In this document: one piece after another, positions 16,066 through 24,501 of the stretch
How the letters are laid out: each line of letters begins with the position of its first letter
Position numbering within the stretch: the first letter of the stretch is position 1
Assembly: GCF_005952805.1 (NCBI RefSeq)
Contig: NZ_CP040709.1
Span: 1,860,001 to 1,924,000 of the forward strand
DNA: 64,000 nucleotides
Source: Inhella inkyongensis
GTDB lineage: Bacteria; Pseudomonadota; Gammaproteobacteria; Burkholderiales; Burkholderiaceae_C
Reading direction: 5' to 3'
The notes under the pieces: model-generated
The model's input: only the letters and a program-made list of their open reading frames with translations
The model's database searches: none
What the model was told of the DNA's origin: nothing
Position numbers and translations under genes: made by a program

Positions 16066-16641
16066 ATGAACCCTGATTTGAACCGCCGTGAGCTGGTGGC
16101 TGCTTCTGTCGCCACTGCTGCGCTCGCGCTGAGTCCCTCTGTCCTTCTTCCTGCCGCTGCCATGACGACCCCCGAAGCTCCCCGCCCCCCGTTGCCCCCC
16201 TTCACACTGGAAACGGCCAAGAAAAAGGTGCGCGCGGCCGAAGACGCTTGGAACAACCGCGACCCCAAGAAGGTCGCGCTGGCCTACACGCCCGAGAGCC
16301 GTTGGCGCAATCGTGCCGAGATCTTCCAAGGCCGTACTGCCATCCAAGCTTTCCTGGAACGCAAATGGGCCAAGGAACATGAATACCGCTTGATCAAGGA
16401 ACTCTGGGCCTATGAGGGCAACCGCATCGCAGTGCGCTTTGCCTATGAGTGGCGCGATGACGCCGGCAACTGGTTCCGTGCCTATGGCAATGAGAACTGG
16501 GAGTTCGATGCCAACGGCTTCATGGCGGTGCGTCATGCCTCGATCAATGACCTGCCCATCAAGCCCGAGGAACGCAAATTCCACTGGCCCTTGGGCCGCC
16601 GGCCGGATGGCCATCCGAGCCTGAGCGAGCTGGGGCTCTGA
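16066..16641 (+). CDS. DUF1348/SnoaL-like (NTF2-fold) protein with Tat-like leader
   Basis: The 191-aa protein begins with an N-terminal [10 protein letters not shown] followed by a hydrophobic stretch and PAAA, which reads as a twin-arginine signal. It is followed by a domain of the NTF2 superfamily ([53 protein letters not shown]) typical of DUF1348. Members I know of are usually short cytosolic proteins starting near residue 33 of this frame, so the leader is unusual. An internal ATG at 16162 ([10 protein letters not shown]) would give the standard form. Function is unknown. It lies three bases before the DoxX gene. Confidence 0.8.
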   Translation: MNPDLNRRELVAASVATAALALSPSVLLPAAAMTTPEAPRPPLPPFTLETAKKKVRAAEDAWNNRDPKKVALAYTPESRWRNRAEIFQGRTAIQAFLERKWAKEHEYRLIKELWAYEGNRIAVRFAYEWRDDAGNWFRAYGNENWEFDANGFMAVRHASINDLPIKPEERKFHWPLGRRPDGHPSLSELGL

Positions 16642-16643
16642 TC

Positions 16644-17108
16644 GTGCTGGCGTTCCAGCGCTGGGTTCGCGGCGCTTTGCAGGGTCTGGGCGGGTTGGCC
16701 CGGCTGGAGGCGCCGTTGCTGCTGGCGGCCCGCTGGCATGTGGCCTGGGTGTTCTTCGCCGCCGGGCTGACCAAGCTGCGCGACTGGGAGACCACCTTGC
16801 TGCTGTTCGAGAATGAGTACAGCGTCCCGCTGCTGTCGCCCACCTGGGCGGCTTGGGGCGGCACGCTGGGTGAACTGCTATTGCCGCCGCTGTTGCTCCT
16901 GGGCTTGTTGGACCGCCTGCCGGCTTTGGGCTTGTTGGTGGTCAACATCGTGGCGGTGGTCAGCTTGCAGGAGGTGGCTGCGGCGGCCTTGGTGCAACAC
17001 CAACTCTGGGGTGCGCTGTTGCTGACGATCATCGTGCGCGGACCCGGGCCCTGGTCGGTCGATGCGCTGTGGTGGTCCAAGTCACCGATGCTGCCGACCC
17101 GTTCCTGA
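16644..17108 (+). CDS. DoxX-family membrane protein
   Basis: The 154-aa inner-membrane protein has about four hydrophobic helices: AARWHVAWVFFAAGLTKL (with the family GxxKL turn), LGELLLPPLLLLGLL, ALGLLVVNIVAVV and LWGALLLTIIVRGPGPWS (family RGPG/S-x-D end). The start is a GTG three bases after the DUF1348 stop. DoxX proteins are linked to thiol or oxidative stress and respiratory-chain-associated complexes, but a precise biochemical role is not settled. Confidence 0.85.
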   Translation: MLAFQRWVRGALQGLGGLARLEAPLLLAARWHVAWVFFAAGLTKLRDWETTLLLFENEYSVPLLSPTWAAWGGTLGELLLPPLLLLGLLDRLPALGLLVVNIVAVVSLQEVAAAALVQHQLWGALLLTIIVRGPGPWSVDALWWSKSPMLPTRS

Positions 17109-17129
17109 GGGCAGTCCGAAGGAGGCGGC

Positions 17130-18458
17130 ATGGATCTCAATCTTCCGGCGTTGCAGCAACACATCTTGCAGTCGGTGAGCGATGGCATTCATGTCATCGA
17201 TCTGCAAGGTCGGGTTCTGATGGAAAACGCGGCCTCCACGCGGCTGTTGGGCTGGTGCGATGACTGTCTGGTGGGAAAGAACGGCCATGCGGCCATTCAC
17301 CACCACCACAGTGATGGACGTCTGTTCCCGGTCGAGGAATGCCCCATTTTTCTGACCCTGCAGGATGGCGAGCCCCGTGAGGTGTTGGACGATGTGTTCT
17401 GGCGCCAGGACGGCAGTTCCTTCCCGGTCGAGTACCGCACGGCTCCGCTGCGCAATGAGGCCGGATCCATCTATGGCGTGACCGTGGTGTTTCGCGACAT
17501 CACCGAACGCAAGCTGGCCGCCCAGATGCAGGCGGCGCTGCATGGGCTGTCGACATGCGCGCACGGCTGTGAGTCCTCGGCGGCGCTCTATCCCAAGGTG
17601 GAGCGCATCCTGCGCGGCGTGTTGCCCTTGGACCGTTTTTATGTGGCGCTGCAAGACGGCGCCACATCGGGGCTGGACTGCGTTTATCTCGGCGAGCTCG
17701 ACGGGGCACCGCCCGGGCCGCGTGGCCGGCCGCAATCCCTGGCCCTGGCGGTGCAGGGGCAGGGGCCGCAGTACGGGCAGCTCGATGGCGTGCAGTGGTT
17801 GGGTGCCGCCCTGCGTGTGGGCAGTCAGGTGATCGGCGCCTTGGTGCTGGAGCGCGACGGGCCGGCCCCGGCCTATGGGGCGGCGGACCAGCATCTGCTG
17901 GCCTTTGCGGCGGACCAGATGGCCAGCGCGCTGGAGCGCACCCAACGCGAAGCCCGGCTGCGCCGCCTGGCGCAGTACGACGCGCTGACCGAGTTGCCCA
18001 ACCGCAGCCTGTTCGACGACCGCCTGCAGATGGCCCTGAGCCAGGCGCAGCGCCGCCAGGAGGTCCTGGCCCTGGTCTACATCGATCTGGATCGATTCAA
18101 GCCGGTCAACGACCAGTTCGGCCACGCAATGGGCGATGCCCTGCTGCGCGCGGTGGCGGCGCGTTTGCGCCAGGCGCTGCGTGGCTCGGACACCGTGGCC
18201 CGGGTGGGCGGTGACGAATTTGTGGCCCTGCTGCATCCGGTAGCCGGGCCGGACGAGGCGGCCAAGGTGGCCGAAAAGATGCGTGCGGCCCTGGACGCCG
18301 CCTTCGTGCTGGAGGGGAAGACCCTGTCCATCTCGGCCAGCATCGGTGTGGCGCTCTACCCGGCGCAGGGGACGGACGCCAACCAGTTGGCCCGCCATGC
18401 CGACGCCGCCATGTATGCCGCCAAACGCGCCGGCAGCAACCGCGTGGTGCTGGCCTAG
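17130..18458 (+). CDS. PAS-GAF-GGDEF diguanylate cyclase
   Basis: The 442-aa protein contains a PAS domain (about 10-125, ending FRDITERK), a degenerate GAF-like domain (about 140-270) and a GGDEF domain. The active-site loop GGDEF is at 360-364 with an I-site RxxD (RGSD, five residues before), so it should synthesise cyclic-di-GMP and be product-inhibited. No transmembrane segment is present. With the HD-GYP protein at 89-1168, the window encodes both synthesis and breakdown of this messenger. An AGGAGG-like site precedes the ATG. Confidence 0.92.
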   Translation: MDLNLPALQQHILQSVSDGIHVIDLQGRVLMENAASTRLLGWCDDCLVGKNGHAAIHHHHSDGRLFPVEECPIFLTLQDGEPREVLDDVFWRQDGSSFPVEYRTAPLRNEAGSIYGVTVVFRDITERKLAAQMQAALHGLSTCAHGCESSAALYPKVERILRGVLPLDRFYVALQDGATSGLDCVYLGELDGAPPGPRGRPQSLALAVQGQGPQYGQLDGVQWLGAALRVGSQVIGALVLERDGPAPAYGAADQHLLAFAADQMASALERTQREARLRRLAQYDALTELPNRSLFDDRLQMALSQAQRRQEVLALVYIDLDRFKPVNDQFGHAMGDALLRAVAARLRQALRGSDTVARVGGDEFVALLHPVAGPDEAAKVAEKMRAALDAAFVLEGKTLSISASIGVALYPAQGTDANQLARHADAAMYAAKRAGSNRVVLA

Positions 18459-18552
18459 CGTCATTGTTCCGCTGGGCGCAGCAGTGTCTTGATCTCGTCA
18501 GGGCTTCTGCTGGAGAGTGGCTGCAGGCACAGTGCAAGTCAAGGAGACACCG

Positions 18553-20121
18553 ATGAGCCGCGCCTATTCCGACCTTGCCTTCACCGAACGCGTACGCGCC
18601 ATGCAAAGCCGCATGGGCAGCCGCGCGGCCTATGCGCCGCTGGACGAGACCGATGACCGCCGCGACGCCTTGACCGACAAGGAGGCCGAATTCATTGCCG
18701 CGCGCGATGGCTTCTACCAGGCCACGGTGGGTGAGACGGGGTGGCCCTATGTGCAGTTCCGTGGCGGCCCGGCCGGTTTCCTGAAGGTGCTGGACGCCAA
18801 GACCCTGGCCTATGCCGACCTGCGCGGCAACCGCCAGTACATCAGCGTAGGCAATCTGCAGGGCAATGACCGCGTGTCGATCTTCTTGATGGACTACGCC
18901 GCGCAGCGCCGCCTCAAGCTCCTGGGCCGGGTGCGCTTTGTGGATGACGACCCGGCGCTGGCGGAGCGCCTGCGGCCTGCCGGCGTGGCGCAGGCGGTGG
19001 AGCGGGTGGTGCTGATCACCGTCGAGGCCTTTGATTGGAACTGCCCCAAGCACATCACGCCGCGCTTTACCGAGGGCGAAATCAACGAGGCCCTGCGCCC
19101 CTTGCGCGCTGAGATGGAGCGCCTGCGTGCCCAGGCCGGCAGGGCTGAGCCCGAGATGGCGCTGGGCCAGGGGCCGCTGCATCTGCGCATCAGCGGTGTG
19201 CGCGAGCTCAGCCCGCGTGTGCGTGCCTACGAGCTGCGGCACCCCGAGGGCGCCGATCTGCCGGCCGTGCGCGCCGGCTCGCACATCGATGTGCCGGTGC
19301 GGCTGGACAGTGGCGTGCTGAGCACGCGGCGCTACTCCATCAGCTCCAACCCGGCGCGCCGCGATGCCTATGAGATTGCCGTGCTGCGCGAGGACGGCGG
19401 CAGTGGTGGATCCGTGGCCATCCACCGCAGCTACCAGCTGGGGATGAGCCTGCACTGCGGCCTGCCCGGCAATGATTTCAATCTGCACGACGACGAACGC
19501 CCGGCCGTGCTGGTGGCCGCCGGCATCGGCATCACGCCCATCAAGGCCATGGCCCTACGGCTGCGTTCTCAGCGCCGCCCGGTGGCCATGCATTACGCGC
19601 TGCGCTCGCGCCGCGAGGGTGCCTATCTGGACCGACTGGAGCGCGAGTTCGGTGCCGACCTGCGCGTTTACGCCGCCGACCAAGGCCAGCGCCTGAACCT
19701 GGCCGAGCTGCTGGCACACGCGCCGGCCGACGCGCTGTTCTACCTTTGCGGACCGCAGCGCCTGCTCGACGAGGCCCAGCGCGAGGCGCAGCGCCTGGGC
19801 ATTGCGCCGGAGCGTCTGCGCTTTGAGCGCTTTCGCGCATCGGCGGCGCTGGCGAGCGAGCGTGCAATCGGGGTGACCCTGCAGCGCAGTGGCCGGCGCG
19901 TCGCAGTCAGCCCCCTGCAATCGGTGCTGGAGGCGTTGGAAGACGCCGGGGTCGCCGTGCCCTCGGGCTGCCGGGGCGGGAGCTGCGGCGAGTGCGCCGT
20001 CAAGGTGCTGGCGGGCCGGCCAGAGCACCGCGACACGGTGCTGAGCCCGGCCGGGCGCCAGACGCAGATGTGCGTGTGCGTCTCGCGGGCTATCGACGCG
20101 GAGCTGGTGCTGGACCTTTAG
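18553..20121 (+). CDS. Fused PNPOx-like / ferredoxin reductase with C-terminal [2Fe-2S] domain
   Basis: This 522-aa three-part protein combines a pyridoxamine-5-phosphate-oxidase-like FMN-binding split barrel (about 35-200; WPYVQFRGGPAGFLKVLD), a ferredoxin-reductase FAD/NAD module (about 215-440; RRYSISSNPARRD, AAGIGITPIKAMALRL) and a plant-type [2Fe-2S] domain with CRGGSCGEC plus a distal MCVC. The start ATG has AAGGAGA eight bases upstream. Electrons probably run NAD(P)H-FAD-2Fe2S, with the PNPOx domain as substrate or flavin site. A split version lies at 23584-25457. The 3' end overlaps the convergent S41 peptidase gene by 32 bases. Confidence 0.88.
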   Translation: MSRAYSDLAFTERVRAMQSRMGSRAAYAPLDETDDRRDALTDKEAEFIAARDGFYQATVGETGWPYVQFRGGPAGFLKVLDAKTLAYADLRGNRQYISVGNLQGNDRVSIFLMDYAAQRRLKLLGRVRFVDDDPALAERLRPAGVAQAVERVVLITVEAFDWNCPKHITPRFTEGEINEALRPLRAEMERLRAQAGRAEPEMALGQGPLHLRISGVRELSPRVRAYELRHPEGADLPAVRAGSHIDVPVRLDSGVLSTRRYSISSNPARRDAYEIAVLREDGGSGGSVAIHRSYQLGMSLHCGLPGNDFNLHDDERPAVLVAAGIGITPIKAMALRLRSQRRPVAMHYALRSRREGAYLDRLEREFGADLRVYAADQGQRLNLAELLAHAPADALFYLCGPQRLLDEAQREAQRLGIAPERLRFERFRASAALASERAIGVTLQRSGRRVAVSPLQSVLEALEDAGVAVPSGCRGGSCGECAVKVLAGRPEHRDTVLSPAGRQTQMCVCVSRAIDAELVLDL

Positions 20122-21691
20122 CCAACTGCTCCAGGGTTGTCTTTACCCAGGCCATCAGCGCCTTGTCGTCGGCCATGCGGCCGGGGTAGGGGATCTGCGG
20201 CACGAAGGGCTCGCGCGTGGCCTGGGGGGCTGCAAACAGCGCCGAGGGCAGGTAGAGCGAGCCGCGCCCGCTGGGCAGCTTGTGCTCGCCGATTTCGCCA
20301 TAGGGCGAGTAGCCGATCGTGGGCTCGCCCAGCACCACGGTGTCGGCGATGGCTTGCATCTGCAGCAGCACTCCCATGCAGGAGCTGAAACAGCCGCGGT
20401 CGATCACCGCCGCGATGCGCGGCCCGCCGGGGCGCTTGCGCACCGCCGCCCGTTGTGCGTCCACTTCTTCTGGGCGCTTGGGCGCGTTGGCGACCACCAG
20501 GCGCTCACCCCGTGCCAGGCCGTCGCGCATGGCCTTGAGTTCGTGTTCGATCTCCTTCTTGACGTTGGCGAGCTCGGGCTTGTCCAGCAGGCTTTCATAC
20601 AGGGCCACGGTGCTGGGATGGGCCACCATCCACTTGCCGTTGGACGACAGCTTGTTCAGCGCGGCGCCGAAGTCTTCGCCATAGAGGGCCTTGAGCGCGC
20701 GATTGCCCAGCTGGGTGCTGCCGCCGCCATTGCCGCGCAGATCGAACACCACCCAGCCGGGCTTGCCGGCCAGTGGGGTCAGTTGCTTGTAAAGCTGTTC
20801 ATAGGCGGCGTTCGACGTGCCCGGGTTGTAGTCCGGCATGCCCACCCAGTGCAGGGTGGGGCTCAAGCGCTCCAGCCCCACGGGGCGCGCCTGTGCGAAC
20901 AAGCCCTTGCGCGCCAGTTCCAGCCGGGCCTCACTGACTTGCTCGCTGCCCTCCCCGATCTCGCGCAGGGTCAGCGCCAGCACCTGCTCGCTGCCATCGG
21001 CGTGCACGAAGCTGCATTGCTTGGGCGCCCAGCCCAGGCCGCTGTCGAACATCGAGCGGCGTGCCATGGCGCTGAAAGCGCTCGGGTACTCCGGCCCGGT
21101 GTCGACCAGCGGTGCGACCTGGGTGCGCAGGTAGCTGCCAAAGCCCAGTCCGTCGCAGGCCTTCACACGCGCACCCACCTGCGGCAGTGGCGTAGGCCAG
21201 TCCTTGTCGGTCGCCACCACGCGGAACTCCGCGCCGGAGGCTCCCACTGCGTCCACGATCAGGCCCGCCCAGCGGCGCTGACCCGGTTGCAGATAGAGCC
21301 CCGTATGCGGGTCAGAGAAGGCGCTGATCAGGCGCCGCAGGATGCGGCGGTGGTCGTTCTCGTTGCGGGCCTGCGCTGCAGCCTGAAGCGCCAGCGGCAG
21401 CTCCTGATCCATGGGTGCGGTGGCGTCTAGCTTGCCGGCCACCACGCCGGCGTGGCGCTCGCGCAGGGCCTGGGCGGTGAACTGGACATCCTTCAGGGTG
21501 AGGGCAGCCCAATCCTGTGTGGGTGCGGGCTTGGGCCCCGGCTCTGGCTCCATCGCCTGGACCCAGCCAGGCAGGCCGAGCAAGGACAGCGTGGTGTAGG
21601 CCCAAGTGAGCGGGCGCTTGAGCCGGAATAGGGTGGGCTTGATGAGATCGGGCACGGGAGAAAAAGGGCCGTGGCAAGGCCGAGTGGACAC
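20090..21691 (-). CDS. Secreted S41-family peptidase
   Basis: The 533-aa protein has a signal peptide (hydrophobic run ending GLPGWVQA, near residue 46) and an S41 protease domain with WVVFDLRGNGGGSTQL and the region of the catalytic serine, DRGCFSSCMGVLLQ. S41 enzymes are tail-specific or tricorn-like proteases; this one lacks a clear PDZ domain. The GTG at 21691 follows a G-rich stretch; a GTG twelve codons in also yields a signal peptide. It overlaps the fused reductase gene tail to tail. Confidence 0.83.
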   Translation of the reverse strand: MSTRPCHGPFSPVPDLIKPTLFRLKRPLTWAYTTLSLLGLPGWVQAMEPEPGPKPAPTQDWAALTLKDVQFTAQALRERHAGVVAGKLDATAPMDQELPLALQAAAQARNENDHRRILRRLISAFSDPHTGLYLQPGQRRWAGLIVDAVGASGAEFRVVATDKDWPTPLPQVGARVKACDGLGFGSYLRTQVAPLVDTGPEYPSAFSAMARRSMFDSGLGWAPKQCSFVHADGSEQVLALTLREIGEGSEQVSEARLELARKGLFAQARPVGLERLSPTLHWVGMPDYNPGTSNAAYEQLYKQLTPLAGKPGWVVFDLRGNGGGSTQLGNRALKALYGEDFGAALNKLSSNGKWMVAHPSTVALYESLLDKPELANVKKEIEHELKAMRDGLARGERLVVANAPKRPEEVDAQRAAVRKRPGGPRIAAVIDRGCFSSCMGVLLQMQAIADTVVLGEPTIGYSPYGEIGEHKLPSGRGSLYLPSALFAAPQATREPFVPQIPYPGRMADDKALMAWVKTTLEQLAKGPAPAPRR

Positions 21692-21758
21692 CCCCCCACT
21701 CTAGGTTCGGCAGCGGGGCCCGGGCCTCTGTTCATCCCCTGCGTTCTGCAGTCTGTCG

Positions 21759-22529
21759 TCAGACCTTCTTCGGGCGACCGAAGAAGTAGTGCCGCTTCCA
21801 CAGGACGAAGGCGGCCGCTGCGCCTGCGTAAAAGAAGGTGGACTGGGATCCCCCCGGAAGCAGGGCGCGGTCCAAGCCAGGAAACAGCATTCCCAGCAGG
21901 CTGGAGTGCGAATTGAGGGTGGCGTGCAGCAGCACCGCCGGCCATACCGATCCGCCCGAGTGCTCCACGAGGTAGAGCAGAAAGACGGACCAGGTGATGC
22001 AGAAGGCTGCAAAGTGCAAGGTGGACGGCAGAGACTGGAATACCGAGGTGTGAAACAGCGGCCAATGCCAGGTACACCAGACGAGCCCGACGAGCGCGGC
22101 CACCGTGATGGGCCGCTGGGATGCCAGCAACCGGCTCTGCAAGTAGCCGCGCCATCCGAATTCCTCTGCCAGGGGTCCGGTCACCAGGCCCATGGCCAGC
22201 ATTCCGCCTAAATTGGGCGCGAACTGTGGCTGCAGCAACGCCAGCGACACGCCGTGGGTCAGCAGAAAGCTCAGGCCCAGCGTCAAGGGCAGCAGCAGCG
22301 CCGTGACCCACACCGGGAGAGGAATTTGCATCCGCAGCACCCTGAGGGCGAAGCGCCGCAAACCTGCCGGCCCCCTCTCGACACCCGCAGCCACGAAGGC
22401 CGCCAGGCTGACCGCGAGGGGCGTGAGCCAGAAGGGCAGTCCTTGGTCGCGCCAGACCGTCCAGCCGGCCCAGGGGATGCCGAAGGCGATCAGGAAAAAG
22501 AGGGCAGGACCGATTTGTCTTCTGTGCAT
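21759..22529 (-). CDS. CPBP-family intramembrane metalloprotease (CAAX/Abi type)
   Basis: The 256-aa polytopic membrane protein has all four conserved motifs of the family: E122-E123-x-x-x-R127 (AEEFGWRGYLQ), a histidine in WHW (H155), and H202-x-x-x-N206 (LLHATLN). Several hydrophobic helices surround the active site in the inner membrane. Bacterial members are linked to peptide processing or bacteriocin self-protection, but no bacteriocin gene is seen nearby. The gene is isolated, with about 120 bases between it and the LysR gene. Confidence 0.9.
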   Translation of the reverse strand: MHRRQIGPALFFLIAFGIPWAGWTVWRDQGLPFWLTPLAVSLAAFVAAGVERGPAGLRRFALRVLRMQIPLPVWVTALLLPLTLGLSFLLTHGVSLALLQPQFAPNLGGMLAMGLVTGPLAEEFGWRGYLQSRLLASQRPITVAALVGLVWCTWHWPLFHTSVFQSLPSTLHFAAFCITWSVFLLYLVEHSGGSVWPAVLLHATLNSHSSLLGMLFPGLDRALLPGGSQSTFFYAGAAAAFVLWKRHYFFGRPKKV

Positions 22530-22650
22530 GGGGATGTGCGAGAGGTGAAGGTGCCGATGCCCAAAGCGGCCGGGCTCTCGCCGATCGCATTTCGGGGGGG
22601 ATAGGCGCCGCCAGAGCCGCGGCGCGGGGCGATCAGGCCAATGAGGCCGA

Positions 22651-23583
22651 TCAGGCTGCCAGGGCCGGCTCGGCGCGCAGCCGTTCTATGGCCAGATCCA
22701 GGAACGCCCGCGCTTTGCTGGAGGCGTAGCGCCCCTCGCGGTGCACCAGGTGCAGGGGCAGCGGCGGCGGCGCGTAGTCGGGCAATACCTCCACCAGTGC
22801 GCCGCTCTCCAGGTGCTCCCGCACCTGGTAGGACAGCAGGCGTGTCAGGCCCAGGCCATTGAGGGCGCTGGCCAGCGCCGAGTCGTTGGTGGTGGTCAGC
22901 AGGCGTGGGGTAAGTCGAACGGTCTGAGGCACGGTTTGGCCCTGGTCTTCTTTGATCAGCTTCCACTCCACCGTGGACTGCGAGCCGGCGGCGGCGACCA
23001 CACTGTGCTGGCTCAGCTCCTCCGGGCGTTGCGGGCTGCCCCGTTGTTTCAGATAGATTGGCGCGGCACAGATGATGCGGCGCACCTGCCCCACGCGCAC
23101 TGCTTGCATCGAGGAGTCCGGCAGTTCACCGATGCGCACCGCCACGTCCACGCCCTCGTCCATCAGATTGACCGCCCGGTCCAGGAACAGACAGGTGGCG
23201 CTGACCTGCGGGTAGCGCTGCAGATAGTCATTGACGATGCCGGTGACGAACTGCGCGCCCAGCAGCACCGGGGCGGTGATGACGAGCCGGCCACGGGGTT
23301 CGCGGTGCAGACCGCTCACCGCCGCGTCGGCCTCGGACAGGCTGGCCAGGATGCGGCGGCAGTCCTCCACATAGCGCGCGCCCACCTCGGTCACGCGCAC
23401 CACGCGAGTGGTGCGGGTGAGCAGGCGCACGCCCAGTTGCCGCTCCAACTCCGCGATGGCGCGGGTGACAGCGGGCGGCGAAATATTGAGCTTGCGCGCG
23501 GCACCGGCAAAGCCGTTGGCGTCCACCACGGCCACAAAGACCGTCAGCAGATGCAGGCGGTCGGCTCCCAAAGCACGGGTCAT
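22651..23583 (-). CDS. LysR-family transcriptional regulator, last gene of the DsrE/PNPOx/reductase cluster
   Basis: The 310-aa protein has an N-terminal HTH (GFAGAARKLNISPPAVTRAI) and a LysR substrate domain (about 95-300). It is strongly similar over its length to the LysR product at 3390-4295 (shared DANGFAGAARKLN, RTTRVVRVTE, DEGVDVAVRIGELPDSS). Its ATG touches the stop of the ferredoxin-reductase gene without a gap, so it is co-transcribed with the operon it probably regulates rather than divergent from it. Confidence 0.9.
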   Translation of the reverse strand: MTRALGADRLHLLTVFVAVVDANGFAGAARKLNISPPAVTRAIAELERQLGVRLLTRTTRVVRVTEVGARYVEDCRRILASLSEADAAVSGLHREPRGRLVITAPVLLGAQFVTGIVNDYLQRYPQVSATCLFLDRAVNLMDEGVDVAVRIGELPDSSMQAVRVGQVRRIICAAPIYLKQRGSPQRPEELSQHSVVAAAGSQSTVEWKLIKEDQGQTVPQTVRLTPRLLTTTNDSALASALNGLGLTRLLSYQVREHLESGALVEVLPDYAPPPLPLHLVHREGRYASSKARAFLDLAIERLRAEPALAA

Positions 23584-24501
23584 TCAGAGGTCCAGTGTGA
23601 GTTCAGCGCTGCGGGCCCAGCCCACGCAGGTACACAGGCCGCCGGCGCGCTGCGCCGGGGTCAGGCAGACGTCGCGGTGCACGGGCTCGCCTTCCACCAC
23701 GGGGGTCCAGCATTGGCCGCACTCGCCGCGCTTGCAGTCAAAGGCGACGAATTGATCGGCCTGGATCAGGGCGTCCAGGATGCTGGTGCCCAGCGGCACA
23801 TCCAGGCTGATGCCGGACTGCGCCAGGTGCACGCGGAGCGGCCGATCCTGGGCATCCACGCGGGCGCCGAAGCTTTCAAAGTGCAGCGCAGCAGCGGGCC
23901 ACCCCTGGGCTGCACCGTGTTCGCGCAGGGCATTCAGCAGCGGCACCGGGCCGCAGGCATGCAGGGTCTGGCCGGGGCGGTAGGGCCCGAGCAGCGCCGC
24001 CAGGTCGGGCGGTGCGGCGCCCAGGTGCAGATGGATCTGCGCATGGGGCAGGGCGCGCAGCTCGTCCAACAGCACCAGGCGGTCCTCGCTACGGGCCAGG
24101 TAATGGAGCTCAAAGTCGCGACCTTGGGCGTTGAGTTCATGCGCCATCGCGTGCAGGGGCGTGATGCCGATGCCGCCAGCCACCAGCACGATGCGGCCCG
24201 CGTCCAACTTCAGCGGAAAGCTGTTGAAGGGGCCTTCCACTTCCAGGGTCTGGCCGGCGGCGAGCTGCTCGTGCACCTGGCGCGAGCCGCCGCGCGACTT
24301 GGCGTCTTTGAGCACCGCGATGCGGTACTCCTGGGTCTCGCCGGGCATACCGATGAGCGAATAGCCATCGCTTTGCGGCAGATGTAGCTTCAGGTGCGCG
24401 CCGGCCGGCCAAGCGGGCAGGGCGGCACCTTCCGGATGACGCAGGCGCAGTTCGCGCACATCGGCGCCATGGGCCACGGTGGCCTGGATCATCAGTTTCA
24501 T
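23584..24501 (-). CDS. Ferredoxin-NAD(P)H reductase-like protein with C-terminal [2Fe-2S] domain
   Basis: The 305-aa protein has an FAD-binding barrel (DGYSLIGMPGETQEYRIAV), an NAD-binding module (VLVAGGIGITPLHAMAHEL) and a plant-type [2Fe-2S] domain (CKRGECGQC, distal LCTC). This order matches phthalate-dioxygenase-reductase/VanB-type enzymes. The ATG at 24501 overlaps the PNPOx stop by four bases. It corresponds to the C-terminal two thirds of the fused protein at 18553-20121, here as a separate chain. No oxygenase gene is nearby, so the electron acceptor is unknown. Confidence 0.87.
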   Translation of the reverse strand: MKLMIQATVAHGADVRELRLRHPEGAALPAWPAGAHLKLHLPQSDGYSLIGMPGETQEYRIAVLKDAKSRGGSRQVHEQLAAGQTLEVEGPFNSFPLKLDAGRIVLVAGGIGITPLHAMAHELNAQGRDFELHYLARSEDRLVLLDELRALPHAQIHLHLGAAPPDLAALLGPYRPGQTLHACGPVPLLNALREHGAAQGWPAAALHFESFGARVDAQDRPLRVHLAQSGISLDVPLGTSILDALIQADQFVAFDCKRGECGQCWTPVVEGEPVHRDVCLTPAQRAGGLCTCVGWARSAELTLDL

